The notes beneath the pieces were generated by a model. The model ran no database searches, was not told the DNA's origin, and saw nothing but the letters and a program-made list of their open reading frames with translations. Shown piece by piece: positions 43,808-52,799 of a stretch of 64,000 bases of DNA. Origin of the DNA: Empedobacter tilapiae. GTDB taxonomy: Bacteria > Bacteroidota > Bacteroidia > Flavobacteriales > Weeksellaceae. Position numbers and translations under genes: made by a program. Positions within the stretch are counted from its first letter, which is position 1; every line of letters begins with the position of its first letter. The DNA is taken from positions 1-64,000 of the forward strand of contig NZ_SRPE01000007.1 of assembly GCF_004785645.1 (NCBI RefSeq), given 5' to 3'.

Positions 43808-46800
43808 TTAGAAAGAAACATTAAGTCCTACTGTTACAGATTTTGCAATTGGTTGTGCATAAATATTTCCGTAAGTTTCTGGATCAAAATAACCTTTATA
43901 ACCATTACTAAACACAAATAAATTACGTCCTTCTAAACTAAAACGAGCGCTTTTGAAACCGACAATCTCAGCATATTTATTTGGTAAAGTATACCCAAGA
44001 CGAATACTACTGATTCGCATATAACTAATTTCCTTCGCCCAAATGTCTAATAAATTGTACGCATTTGCATTGTTTCCTGCAAACCATTTGTTTGTCATCC
44101 AGCTATCGTTATCGCCTTTAATTGGACTTGTAATCCCTGGAAGTGTAGAACCTGCTTCGAAAATATCTTGTGTATAATTACGACCTGGATCCAATTCCAT
44201 TCCACGATAAGAAGGCGTTTTCATCACCGTTTGTTTTAAATTGAACGCAGCAGAAATCGTTAAATCAAAATTGTGAATTTTAAAATTATTGATAATACCT
44301 CCTGTGAATTTAGGATCGCGATCTCCGATGTATGTAAATAATTTACGTTTTTCTTCGCTTGTTAATTTAGAATCAACAATTTCTCCTGGTAAAAAGTCTT
44401 CGTATAAGTCATATAAAGCAAAAAATTCTTTTGCAGAAACTTTTTCATCTCCTTTCCAGAACATTGGATTTCCGTGTTCGTCAAATCCAGCTGTTTTTAA
44501 AGCAAAAATTGCATTTACAGGTAAACCTTCACGAGATGGAATTAAACTATTTTCACGTTGTTGTTCTTTAAGAACTTTACTTTTATTGTGCGCAAAATTA
44601 ATTGTTGTCGACCATTTAAAGTTCTTCTTATCAATGTTGCGTGTTGTTAGAGCAATCTCAAAACCTTTGTTTGTCAATTCTCCCCAGTTCACCATTGTAT
44701 ACTCAAAACCTGTTTCTAAAGGCGTTTCGCGCATACTAATCATATCTGTTCCTTTACGATTGTAAACATCAACAGCAAGGTTGATACGATTTTTGAAAAG
44801 ACCTAAATCTAACCCAACATTTGTATTCGTTGTTTTTTCCCAACGCAACAAATCATTCGGTAAATTAATCGCATTGATAATATCTTCTTTATTACCTGGC
44901 AAAATTGTTGCATCGTTATATTCACCAATAAAGAAAGGTGAAGTGTTACGATCAATATTTCCTTGTAAACCATAAGAAGCGCGTAAACGAAGATTCGAAA
45001 TGAAGTCAACATTCTCCATAAACGACTCTTTTGAAACTAACCAAGAAGCTGAAACTGCCCAAATTGGTAAGTATTTATATTTTTTATTAACTCCGAATAA
45101 ATTTGTACCATCATAACGAACACTACCAAAAACAGTATATTTTCTGTCTAATGTATACGAAGCAGTTGCATATGTAGATACATAAGCATTCTCATCCGTA
45201 GGCATTTCTCTGTACGTTTCGTAACGTTTTTCTGCAGCAAAACTTGAATTAGGGAAAACAATTGGCGTACCTGTTTTAGTCGTTTTATTGTAACCAAAAG
45301 CACGTGTTAAAGTCGTCTCATTTTGTGTATGACGAATCTCTGTACCAGCCATCAAATCGATTTCATGACGATTGTTAATTGTAGTACTGTATGTTCCTTG
45401 TAACTTCCAGTTATATTGGAAAAATTCGTTGTCCCAATTTTGCTTAACTCCTCCGTCTGGTAAGAAATACAAATATTGTCCAGATTTATAATAACGCGTT
45501 CCTTCTCTCATTTTACGTGTAAAATAAGTTTCTTGCTCAGCGTATTTTTCTGTTTTGTTACTATCGTACTGGATCCCTAGTTGTGATGTTAATTTTAAAC
45601 CTTTTGCTAATTGATAATTAAGATCAATAATACCTTTTAACGAACGGTTTTTTAATGTATAATTTGTATTTTCTCTTTCTTCAATAAAATTGAACGGAAC
45701 AGAACGATCTTCAAATCCATCAATATCGTTATCATAACGATAAGAACCATCTGCATTAAATGGAGATAAATATGGATTCGCATTTCGAGAATAATTAATC
45801 GGATTGATTGATGCATCAGCATCTGTTACAAAAGATTTTTTATCACTTGAAGTTGCAAAAATAGAAATCCCTACATCTAATTTATCGTTAAGTTTATAAT
45901 TGTTTTTTAAAGTAAGATTATAACGCTCAAAACCTGTTCCGATTGTAGTTCCTTGCTCATCATAATAACCCAATGAGAAGTAATAATCAGAACGATCATT
46001 TCCTCCAGAAATACTCAAACCATATTGTGTATTAATTGCATTACGATACAATAATTTCCCCCAATCGGTTGTATTATTTCGTAAAGAATTAATTTGATTT
46101 TGTGTGATAAGATCTAAAGAATTGAATCCTCCATTTCGTAAAGCATTTAATTGGCCATTCTTTTGCAAAATTCGCATTACTTCACCTTTATCTGTACGAT
46201 ACGTTAAATCATCTCGACCAGCAAGTATTAATTCAAGATCAACTTTCTGTGAAGCATTTAGTAAGTTTAAACGACCAAAATCAGGACGAGCCGTTACAAA
46301 TGTATTCGCAGAAAAATTAACCGTCATAGCGCCTTTTTTACCACGTTTTGTTGTAATAGAAATTACACCATTTGCAGCTCTTGCTCCATAAATAGCCGTT
46401 GCAGCAGCATCTTTAAGAATTGTAATATCTTCGATATCGTTTGGATTTAATCCAGCGATAGAAAAGTTTTGCAATTGATCGATGTTATCTTTATCACTAA
46501 AGTTTGGTACATCATTTCCTTCTAATGGTAAACCATCAATCACCCATAACGGATCTTGTGGACCTGAAAGAGAAGCCGTACCACGAATCCTAATTTTACT
46601 TGGAGAACCAGGCGAACCAGTTTCTGTAGAAACAGCTACACCAGCAATTTGTCCGCTTAACAATTGGTCAACACTAGCAACACCAGCTTGTTGAATATCA
46701 TCCATTTTTACAGTTGATACTGCTGATGTTAGTTTACGTTTTTCGATTTTTTGATAACCTGTAACAACAACTTCTTTTAGATCATTATTTTCTGGAAGAG

Positions 46801-47149
46801 CTTGACCTAAAGTAGATTTTAAGCTCACATGATATGTTGTTAAATCTGTAGAAAGTTCAACCAATTTAGAATCGTAACCTAAATAACTAATTAATACAGA
46901 TTTTGTATTTGCAGGAACCTCTAACGAAAAGAAACCATCTTCATCTGTAACAGTACCAACCGTTACACTTTCTATAATTCCTTTTTGATCTGTTTTTGTT
47001 GAAATTGATTGAGCTTCAATTTTAACAGACGCACCAGCAATTCCAGCCAACGATTTATCGTCTTGAACCGAACCTGTAATCACTCTCTTTTCTTGAGAAA
47101 ACGCAATACTTGCCGCAAAAAGTGGCAAAAGAATGAGTGTCTTTTTCAT
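43808..47149 (-). CDS. SusC/RagA-family TonB-dependent outer-membrane transporter
   Basis: 1113 residues. Signal peptide TLILLPLFAASIAFSQ, then a CarboxypepD_reg-like N-terminal domain (VITGSVQDDKSLAGIAGASV, VPANTKSVLISYLGYDSK) that is longer than usual because of an insert near residues 50-65. The plug follows (LKEVVVTGYQKIEKR, a TonB-box-like start; QLLSGQIAGVAVSTETGSPGS; IRIRGTASLSGPQDPLWVIDG), then a 22-strand barrel to the C-terminus (SVTVGLNVSF). It imports large ligands using the proton motive force through TonB. Paired with SusD and nine bases after an exported protease gene, so the likely cargo is peptide. Confidence 0.93.
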   Translation of the reverse strand: MKKTLILLPLFAASIAFSQEKRVITGSVQDDKSLAGIAGASVKIEAQSISTKTDQKGIIESVTVGTVTDEDGFFSLEVPANTKSVLISYLGYDSKLVELSTDLTTYHVSLKSTLGQALPENNDLKEVVVTGYQKIEKRKLTSAVSTVKMDDIQQAGVASVDQLLSGQIAGVAVSTETGSPGSPSKIRIRGTASLSGPQDPLWVIDGLPLEGNDVPNFSDKDNIDQLQNFSIAGLNPNDIEDITILKDAAATAIYGARAANGVISITTKRGKKGAMTVNFSANTFVTARPDFGRLNLLNASQKVDLELILAGRDDLTYRTDKGEVMRILQKNGQLNALRNGGFNSLDLITQNQINSLRNNTTDWGKLLYRNAINTQYGLSISGGNDRSDYYFSLGYYDEQGTTIGTGFERYNLTLKNNYKLNDKLDVGISIFATSSDKKSFVTDADASINPINYSRNANPYLSPFNADGSYRYDNDIDGFEDRSVPFNFIEERENTNYTLKNRSLKGIIDLNYQLAKGLKLTSQLGIQYDSNKTEKYAEQETYFTRKMREGTRYYKSGQYLYFLPDGGVKQNWDNEFFQYNWKLQGTYSTTINNRHEIDLMAGTEIRHTQNETTLTRAFGYNKTTKTGTPIVFPNSSFAAEKRYETYREMPTDENAYVSTYATASYTLDRKYTVFGSVRYDGTNLFGVNKKYKYLPIWAVSASWLVSKESFMENVDFISNLRLRASYGLQGNIDRNTSPFFIGEYNDATILPGNKEDIINAINLPNDLLRWEKTTNTNVGLDLGLFKNRINLAVDVYNRKGTDMISMRETPLETGFEYTMVNWGELTNKGFEIALTTRNIDKKNFKWSTTINFAHNKSKVLKEQQRENSLIPSREGLPVNAIFALKTAGFDEHGNPMFWKGDEKVSAKEFFALYDLYEDFLPGEIVDSKLTSEEKRKLFTYIGDRDPKFTGGIINNFKIHNFDLTISAAFNLKQTVMKTPSYRGMELDPGRNYTQDIFEAGSTLPGITSPIKGDNDSWMTNKWFAGNNANAYNLLDIWAKEISYMRISSIRLGYTLPNKYAEIVGFKSARFSLEGRNLFVFSNGYKGYFDPETYGNIYAQPIAKSVTVGLNVSF

Positions 47150-47158
47150 TTCTATATC

Positions 47159-49738
47159 TTACTTTAAAGCTTCTTTAATACGGATGATTAAATCAGCATA
47201 ATGCGCTTTTGTAGACGCATCTCCATTATTCTTTTTCTTGTTTAACAAAGTTAACACGCGTTGCAATTCTGCTCTTTTATAAGTTGTCACTTCCGACACT
47301 CTTTTCATAGAAGAATAATTGATATTACGCGCCATTTTTTCTTCGTCTAAATAATTACAGATAGTTGGTACTCGTAGGTTTTGGTCAATTGTAAGTCCTG
47401 CAACAGTTGTTTTCTCAAATAATTTGTTTGTTGAAACAATTAAGGCATCAACATAATTTTTCTGAGTCATTTTTTCAAGAATTGTTAAGTTTGATTTTTT
47501 ATCAAAAGCTGCACTTCTAACTTGATCAAATAAATTTTCAACTGTATATATTTTTTCGTTTGAATTTAATTCTTGTTGTTTCAATTCATTTTCTAACATG
47601 CGCAATAAGCGATCGTCTGTAAATAAATTATAAATCAATCCATATTGCATTTCTCTTGCTAATGTATACGGCGTTTGCTCGTAAGGTCCCATTGGAGAAT
47701 TTTTGATAGCATACGTTTTATCTAAAATATCATTGAAAAATAACCATTTTGGCAAATTAATCACATTTTCATTTAAATAATTAACTGCTTTACGTTGCAT
47801 ATCCGCAGGAACTGGTTCGTATGCTTTTTTATCAATTCCGAAATATGTATTATTCAAATAAATTCCACCAACATTTGCTAAAACATGATTCGAATATAAA
47901 TCCCATTGTCCGATTGTTTGGTAATATAATTTCCCCGTATCGATATAGCTTTTCCCATCTTCGTACGTCCATTTCAAAATATTTTCTGAAACACGTCTTA
48001 GGTTTTTCATACCATATTCACTCGCTAAAACAGCATCATCACCTAAATCTTCAGATTGAGAACGAGGATCGATTGTACTTAAATAACTTTGTTGTTCACC
48101 ATAGAAATACATTGGATCATCTTCGTGTTTTTCAATCATTTTACGAAGCGAAGCTTTCTCTGTTTCTTGATTTGGAAACCAACGATATCCCCACTCGATT
48201 GCATATTTATCATACAAACCGATTTTTGGCGTAATCGCTGTAACACCATCTTCTGGCTGTGCTACATAATTGTAACGCGCATAATCCATAATAGATGGCG
48301 CAGTACCTCCCATTTTATCCGTAAATTCTTTCGAACGTAAAGATTCTACTGGATAAGAAAAAGATGCGCCCATATTATGTTTGAGACCAAATGTATGACC
48401 AACTTCGTGAGAAGATACAAATCGAATTGCTTCTCCCATATGTTCGTCACTAAATTTATTTCCTCTTGCTTTAGGATCAATTGGACCAGTTTGAATACGC
48501 ATCCAATCATGCAAAGAAGTCATTACATTATGCCACCAAATAATATCAGCCTCTAAAATTTCTCCACTACGCGGATCAACAACAGAAGGTCCCATCGCAT
48601 TCGATTTTGGAGAAGCTGCATACGTAATTACAGAGTAACGTACATCATCAATATCAAAATCTATGTCATCAGTCGTTGGTTCTTTAGCTATAATTGCATT
48701 TTTAAAACCAGCTTGCTCAAAAGCAACTTGCCAATCGTGTACACCTGCAATAATTTTTTGGCGCCATTGTTTTGGTGTTGAAGGATCGATGTAATAAACA
48801 ATCGGTTTCTTAGGTTCAACTAATTCACCTTTCAAATATTTCTCTTTATCCTCATCTTTTGGTTCCAAACGCCATTTTGTAATAAAACGTTGATCTTCCA
48901 TTTTGTGTTGAGCATCATTAAAAAACCAATGTTTTTCTGTGAAATACCCGACACGATTATCTGCTAACCTAGGTTGCATAGGAGTTGTCGAAAGTAAAAC
49001 AATATTACTTGTAACACCTAAGGTAACAGCCAAATCTACCCCTCCTTCATTCACACTTGTCGTTAACTGAGACTTAACTACAATGTTTTCTGGAAACGTT
49101 TTTACATTTTCCACATACGATAGATTTGCCTTTACCGAACCTCCTAAACCTACATTCGTTAATACATCATTAAAACTTTTTTGATTTCCATCAAAAATTT
49201 TGTTCACTTTAATCGCAACAGCTGTCGAATCGTTATTTTGAGCTTCTATATCAAAAACCTCTATAATCGATTCTGAAAAATTATCTTTTACTGAAGTTGT
49301 AATTGCATCATTTTTAGGCGAAGAAACTTGTGGAACAATTGTTTTAACCCACACTTTTTTAGCTACTTTATCATGATAAAAAGAAATTACTTTATTTTCG
49401 TAATTCATTCCTTTATTCAATCCTGCCTCATTTACTTGCATTGGAACTTGAGATAATTTATTAACAACCAGAAATTGGCGTCCAAATAAACTATCTGGAA
49501 TTTCGAAATAGATATCTGTTTTAACTTGAATTGTATTGAACAAACCTTTCTTATAAGTTCCTTTCTTTATTAATTCATCAATTTTTTTAACTTTCGTTAC
49601 AGTCGAATCTTTTTTCTCTGTTTTATCTTTTTCAACTTTTTTTTCAACTTTTTTTTGTCCATAAACAACTGCCGAAGACATAGCTAAACCAAGATATAGT
49701 GCTAATTTATAATTCTTTCTTTCCTTATTCTGACTCAT
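47159..49738 (-). CDS. Exported zinc metalloprotease (DUF5117/DUF5118 type)
   Basis: 859 residues. Signal peptide (LALYLGLAMSSAVVYGQ) with a lysine-rich stretch after it, then DUF5118/DUF5117-like regions (VKTDIYFEIPDSLFGRQFLVV, PIVYYIDPSTPKQWR) and the catalytic site SSHEVGHTFGLKHN near residue 450, a full HExxHxxGxxH metzincin zinc motif. A helical C-terminal region (LREMQYGLIYNLF) follows. These proteases are widespread in Bacteroidota and often encoded beside SusC/SusD pairs. It would cut proteins at the surface or in the periplasm into peptides for uptake. A LytTR-like operator lies upstream. Confidence 0.92.
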   Translation of the reverse strand: MSQNKERKNYKLALYLGLAMSSAVVYGQKKVEKKVEKDKTEKKDSTVTKVKKIDELIKKGTYKKGLFNTIQVKTDIYFEIPDSLFGRQFLVVNKLSQVPMQVNEAGLNKGMNYENKVISFYHDKVAKKVWVKTIVPQVSSPKNDAITTSVKDNFSESIIEVFDIEAQNNDSTAVAIKVNKIFDGNQKSFNDVLTNVGLGGSVKANLSYVENVKTFPENIVVKSQLTTSVNEGGVDLAVTLGVTSNIVLLSTTPMQPRLADNRVGYFTEKHWFFNDAQHKMEDQRFITKWRLEPKDEDKEKYLKGELVEPKKPIVYYIDPSTPKQWRQKIIAGVHDWQVAFEQAGFKNAIIAKEPTTDDIDFDIDDVRYSVITYAASPKSNAMGPSVVDPRSGEILEADIIWWHNVMTSLHDWMRIQTGPIDPKARGNKFSDEHMGEAIRFVSSHEVGHTFGLKHNMGASFSYPVESLRSKEFTDKMGGTAPSIMDYARYNYVAQPEDGVTAITPKIGLYDKYAIEWGYRWFPNQETEKASLRKMIEKHEDDPMYFYGEQQSYLSTIDPRSQSEDLGDDAVLASEYGMKNLRRVSENILKWTYEDGKSYIDTGKLYYQTIGQWDLYSNHVLANVGGIYLNNTYFGIDKKAYEPVPADMQRKAVNYLNENVINLPKWLFFNDILDKTYAIKNSPMGPYEQTPYTLAREMQYGLIYNLFTDDRLLRMLENELKQQELNSNEKIYTVENLFDQVRSAAFDKKSNLTILEKMTQKNYVDALIVSTNKLFEKTTVAGLTIDQNLRVPTICNYLDEEKMARNINYSSMKRVSEVTTYKRAELQRVLTLLNKKKNNGDASTKAHYADLIIRIKEALK

Positions 49739-49768
49739 TCAAACGTTAAATTATCATTAATTATGGCA

Positions 49769-49776
49769 TAAACTTA
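49769..49776 (-). promoter_or_regulatory. Weak -7 box of the protease-SusCD operon
   Basis: Minus-strand TAAGTTTA, one mismatch to TAnnTTTG, 30 bases before the protease ATG. No TTTG at the -33 position, as expected for a promoter that needs an activator. Confidence 0.4.
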
Positions 49777-49806
49777 ATAGCTGTTCTTTTATAATAATAG
49801 TTTTTG

Positions 49807-49838
49807 GGAGTGAATGGATAATATTTTGGAGTGAACGG
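49807..49838 (-). promoter_or_regulatory. LytTR-like operator: 11-base direct repeat, 21-base pitch
   Basis: On the minus strand the copies are CCGTTCACTCC (49838-49828) and CCATTCACTCC (49817-49807), 10 of 11 bases alike and 21 bases apart, i.e. two helical turns. LytTR proteins bind paired 9-base repeats with about this spacing, and ACCGTTCAC fits the LytTR half-site consensus at eight of nine positions. The pair fills the space between the kinase stop and the -33 region of the protease promoter. Confidence 0.6.
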
Positions 49839-51443
49839 TTATTTTGAGTCAATGTAAGGTAAAACGCAAACAAATTCTTCCTTTTCAACTTTTGTTGAGA
49901 AATTATAGATTTGATAAAATTTATAGATTTTTAGTAAATATTTTAAACCAAATTTTTCATTTTCAATTGCTTTATTTTTTTTCTGGAATGTATTTTTGAC
50001 GATAATAAAATCTGATTTTACATCAATATTTATTATCAAAGGTTGATCAATTGTAGCAATATTATGTTTAATTGCATTTTCCACAACAATTTGTAAAGCT
50101 AAATATGGAATATTTTTTTCTAAACTTTTTGAATCTTCTATCTGTAAATCAAAAATCAATTCTTCTGAAAATCTACTTTTATGCAAATCCATATATTGTT
50201 CAATAAAGTTTAATTCATTTTTTACCAAAACAACATTCTCCTTTGGAGGAACTATAAGGTAACGATAAATTTTAGAAAGATTCATTGTGAATTTCTGTGC
50301 ATTCTCCTTGTTCAAACCAATTAACATATAAAGTGAATTCAACGAATTAAATAAAAAATGTGGATTAATTTGATTTTTTAATTGTTGCAACTGCGTTAAA
50401 GTATTTGCATTTTTAATCTTTTCATTTTCAATTAGCAATCTGTTTTTTTCTTCAATTATAGATGCTTTTTCTTTGTAAGTTTTAGATGTTATCTTATTAA
50501 ATAACAAGAATATAATAATAATTAAAAAGACAGTTCCTAAGAAAATAAAACTGATATAAAATTTAGTACGTTCTACTTTTTCATCAATAATATAACTTAA
50601 ATGATTAACGACAATATATCCATCAAAATTTTTGGTATGCAAAGGTTTAATAAAACGTTTTATTTCTGTATCTTTTATAAATTCAGATGAAGCTTCGTTT
50701 AATGTATATTTATCTTGGGGAAAATTAGATTTAATTGTACTTGTTATTGTGTCATTTACTTGTATATCTGTAAATTCGAAAATATTTTCACCAATAAATT
50801 TTTCATTTGGATGTGTAATACAAATTCCATCTTTATTAAAAACATATACATAATTCGTTGAAGTAACATCTATTGTTGTAAAAAAATGATATAAATCGTA
50901 TAAATTTATAGTTGAACCATAATACATATTTTTACTTTCTGACAATTGTATTGAATCATAGTTTATCCAATATAATGTATCCTTATAATCTAGTAAAAAG
51001 TTGTTGATTTTTTGTTCTTTAGAAATATAAATTGAATTGAATTCGGTAAGATTAGATTGATTAATCGTTTTGGCAAGAATACTTTTATCAGTTAACTTTT
51101 CTTTTTTGGGATCATAAGTAGTAAACCAATCATTTCGAACTAATTTTCTGTTCGAATTTAATTCGTTTAAAACTAAAAAGTGATCTGCAAAATTCTTTTC
51201 ATCACTTTTTTTTACTACATTCTTAAGAACTTCTTGATATTCTTCTATATTTTTAAATTCAAACTCAATTGCTTCAGATTTTCGTAAAAATCCTTTTAGA
51301 ACAAAATCATTATTACTTTTTTGACTTTCATTATTAATTAAAAAACTTAAGATAACAAGAGCAATAATTGCAATAATACTTACAATTAAAGCAATGACAT
51401 AAATTGATTTATTTGATAAATTTAAATGAGAACGAATTGACAA
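49839..51443 (-). CDS. LytS-like sensor histidine kinase
   Basis: About 534 residues. A first membrane helix (YVIALIVSIIAIIALVILSFL), a periplasmic sensor region of about 250 residues with a Cache-like end (YVYVFNKDGICITHPNEKFIG), a second helix near residue 300 (FIFLGTVFLIIIIFLLF), then the His_kinase domain with NPHFLFNSLNSLYMLIG (phospho-acceptor His) and an HATPase-like end (LALQIVVENAIKHN as N box, FGLKYLL as G box). The last part is short, but both boxes are there. The longest frame starts at a TTG inside the promoter, so I use the TTG at 51443. It pairs with the LytTR regulator at the far end of the locus. Confidence 0.88.
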   Translation of the reverse strand: MSIRSHLNLSNKSIYVIALIVSIIAIIALVILSFLINNESQKSNNDFVLKGFLRKSEAIEFEFKNIEEYQEVLKNVVKKSDEKNFADHFLVLNELNSNRKLVRNDWFTTYDPKKEKLTDKSILAKTINQSNLTEFNSIYISKEQKINNFLLDYKDTLYWINYDSIQLSESKNMYYGSTINLYDLYHFFTTIDVTSTNYVYVFNKDGICITHPNEKFIGENIFEFTDIQVNDTITSTIKSNFPQDKYTLNEASSEFIKDTEIKRFIKPLHTKNFDGYIVVNHLSYIIDEKVERTKFYISFIFLGTVFLIIIIFLLFNKITSKTYKEKASIIEEKNRLLIENEKIKNANTLTQLQQLKNQINPHFLFNSLNSLYMLIGLNKENAQKFTMNLSKIYRYLIVPPKENVVLVKNELNFIEQYMDLHKSRFSEELIFDLQIEDSKSLEKNIPYLALQIVVENAIKHNIATIDQPLIINIDVKSDFIIVKNTFQKKNKAIENEKFGLKYLLKIYKFYQIYNFSTKVEKEEFVCVLPYIDSK

Positions 51444-51455
51444 AATATTTTTTTG

Positions 51456-51483
51456 CAAAAGTAAGTGATGTTATTAAATCAAA
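51456..51483 (-). promoter_or_regulatory. Promoter of the sensor kinase gene; shifts the start codon
   Basis: Minus strand: TTTG (51483-51480), 16 bases, TACTTTTG (51463-51456). The -7 box covers the TTG at 51458, so translation most likely starts at the next in-frame TTG at 51443, a short leader downstream. Confidence 0.55.
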
Positions 51484-51541
51484 AAAGAAATCATCGCTTA
51501 TATAACATAACAAAATTTCTTCATTTACAATATGATATAAA

Positions 51542-51575
51542 CTTAAAAAATCTCCCAAAAGGGAGATTTTTTAAG
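51542..51575 (-). terminator. Strong hairpin left from a decayed gene
   Basis: Perfect 15-base stem (CTTAAAAAATCTCCC and complement) with an AAAA loop. It starts three bases after the stop of the decayed frame at 51578 and has no intact gene to serve. Confidence 0.75.
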
Positions 51576-51577
51576 TT

Positions 51578-51727
51578 TTATGACCTGTTATTAATCGAAA
51601 TAAAATGTGGTCATGCCAAATACAACAAAATATGAATAAAACTTCCTGCAGCCTCTTCAAATCCAAAATAACCAACTGTTCAATATGTAAGTTGGATTGT
51701 AGCAATTGTTATTACTAAATCCCTTAT
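51578..51727 (-). pseudogene. Decayed small membrane protein gene (lmo0937/DUF5670-like)
   Basis: A 50-codon minus-strand frame with two internal TGA codons (codons 16 and 39) and ATA where a start ATG would be. Read through the stops as Trp, it gives RDLVITIATI, TVGYFGF, and AAGSFIHILLYLA. This is close to the small lmo0937/DUF5670 membrane proteins (about 50 residues, helix, WxxG-F, GxxIHxLLxxA, helix). Both stops fall where Trp codons (TGG) could have changed to TGA by single mutations. A matching terminator follows. No other feature explains this stretch. Confidence 0.5.
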
Positions 51728-51787
51728 AATAGATGATTTTAAAGTGGTTATATATTGTAAAAACAATTGTAATGATTCAATTATAAA

Positions 51788-52267
51788 TTAAAACATTGGA
51801 TGTTGATTTGCAGATTCTTTCGGAACATCTTGTTGCACATCCCAATGTTCAACTATTTTACCATCTTTTAATCTAAAAATATCAATTACAGATTTTAGTG
51901 AACCATCTGGATTAGTATCTTTAATATGCAAGAAGACTAAATCTCCTTCTGCAGCAATATGCTGAACATCTATTTTATTTTTTGGAGCATCTTTAAACCA
52001 AACTTCCGCTGCTTTCTTAAAGGCAGCAGAACCATCTGCAACAGTCGGGTTGTGTTGTATATATTCTGGAGCAATATACTTATCAACAGCTCTTAAATCT
52101 TTATCTCCAAACATCTGTTGATAAAATTTGAGTACAATCTCTTTATTGGATTCAATTTCTGAATTTACATTTGTTTGGCTTGTTTCTGTTTTATTTGTAC
52201 AACTTACCATCTGAGTTGACAATAAAATTGTTGAACCAATTATAATTGGAATAATAATTTTCTTCAT
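51788..52267 (-). CDS. SnoaL/NTF2-like lipoprotein
   Basis: 159 residues. Lipoprotein-type signal (IIIGSTILLSTQMVSC), then a SnoaL-like cone fold: NKEIVLKFYQQMFGDKDLRAVDKYIAPEYIQHNPTV, DVQHIAAEGDLVFLHIKD and VIDIFRLKDGKIVEHWDVQQDVP. This is the usual pattern of SnoaL-like polyketide-cyclase relatives, which bind small hydrophobic molecules; many are simply annotated as ester cyclases. The conserved His and Asp of the pocket (QHNP, EHWD) are present. Substrate unknown. Confidence 0.82.
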   Translation of the reverse strand: MKKIIIPIIIGSTILLSTQMVSCTNKTETSQTNVNSEIESNKEIVLKFYQQMFGDKDLRAVDKYIAPEYIQHNPTVADGSAAFKKAAEVWFKDAPKNKIDVQHIAAEGDLVFLHIKDTNPDGSLKSVIDIFRLKDGKIVEHWDVQQDVPKESANQHPMF

Positions 52268-52315
52268 TCGTAATAGATTTTAAATATAAATTATCAAAAA
52301 TCTTTCCGAACTCTA

Positions 52316-52708
52316 TTATTTTGTTTTTTCTTTTCTAGTAAATAAATGTGAAATAATTTCTAATTTATCTTTTTCGAATAGATTTAAATTATCAATAAAA
52401 AATGGGGTAAAATGAAAACTGTGTTGATCTATAATTCCAAATTCTTTTCGATTTGACTCATAAACAACAGAACCAGTTCGTAAAAATGGTTTTGTAGATA
52501 CTTTATATACTACAATATCATTTGTAAATAGTCGTCGATTTCGTTTGTCTAAAACTTCAATTCCAATATCTATCGTATCAAATTGTAAAGGAGTTTTATG
52601 CCAAGAAAACTCATTATATCCTTTAAAATAAGTTATACCATTTTCTTCTTTTGCAAAACCTTCTATTTTATTCTTATTTCGCAATCGATAATATGCAGAC
52701 GTTTTCAT
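52316..52708 (-). CDS. Hypothetical protein with a YopX-like segment
   Basis: About 130 residues from the ATG at 52708; the longest frame begins with a TTG five codons upstream. No signal or membrane segment. The stretch FDTIDIGIEVLDKRNRRLFTNDIVVYKVS followed by VVYESNRKEFGIID resembles the phage YopX-type small beta domain (GxxDKNGxxIxEGDIVxx), but the match is weak. It is not in a prophage context here. Function unknown. Confidence 0.5.
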   Translation of the reverse strand: MKTSAYYRLRNKNKIEGFAKEENGITYFKGYNEFSWHKTPLQFDTIDIGIEVLDKRNRRLFTNDIVVYKVSTKPFLRTGSVVYESNRKEFGIIDQHSFHFTPFFIDNLNLFEKDKLEIISHLFTRKEKTK

Positions 52709-52799
52709 CTGGCAAATTTGCAATAAAAAAAAATAAAATAGAAAGGAACAATATTAAAAATAGATGTTTAAATTTATCCTCCGAAAATAATAGAAAATA

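Noticed and set aside
44289-44765. 158-codon plus-strand frame inside susC
   Set aside because: Shadow of the SusC gene; biased composition and no promoter or terminator of its own.
47821-48234. 137-codon plus-strand frame inside the zinc protease gene
   Set aside because: His- and Asn-rich antisense translation of a strongly conserved coding region.
51459-51787. Small non-coding RNA suggested by the isolated hairpin at 51542
   Set aside because: The decayed 50-codon frame directly upstream explains the hairpin as its former terminator, though an RNA is not excluded.
52316-52708. Prophage remnant, because of a YopX-like segment
   Set aside because: The similarity is weak and no other phage gene, integrase or attachment site is nearby.
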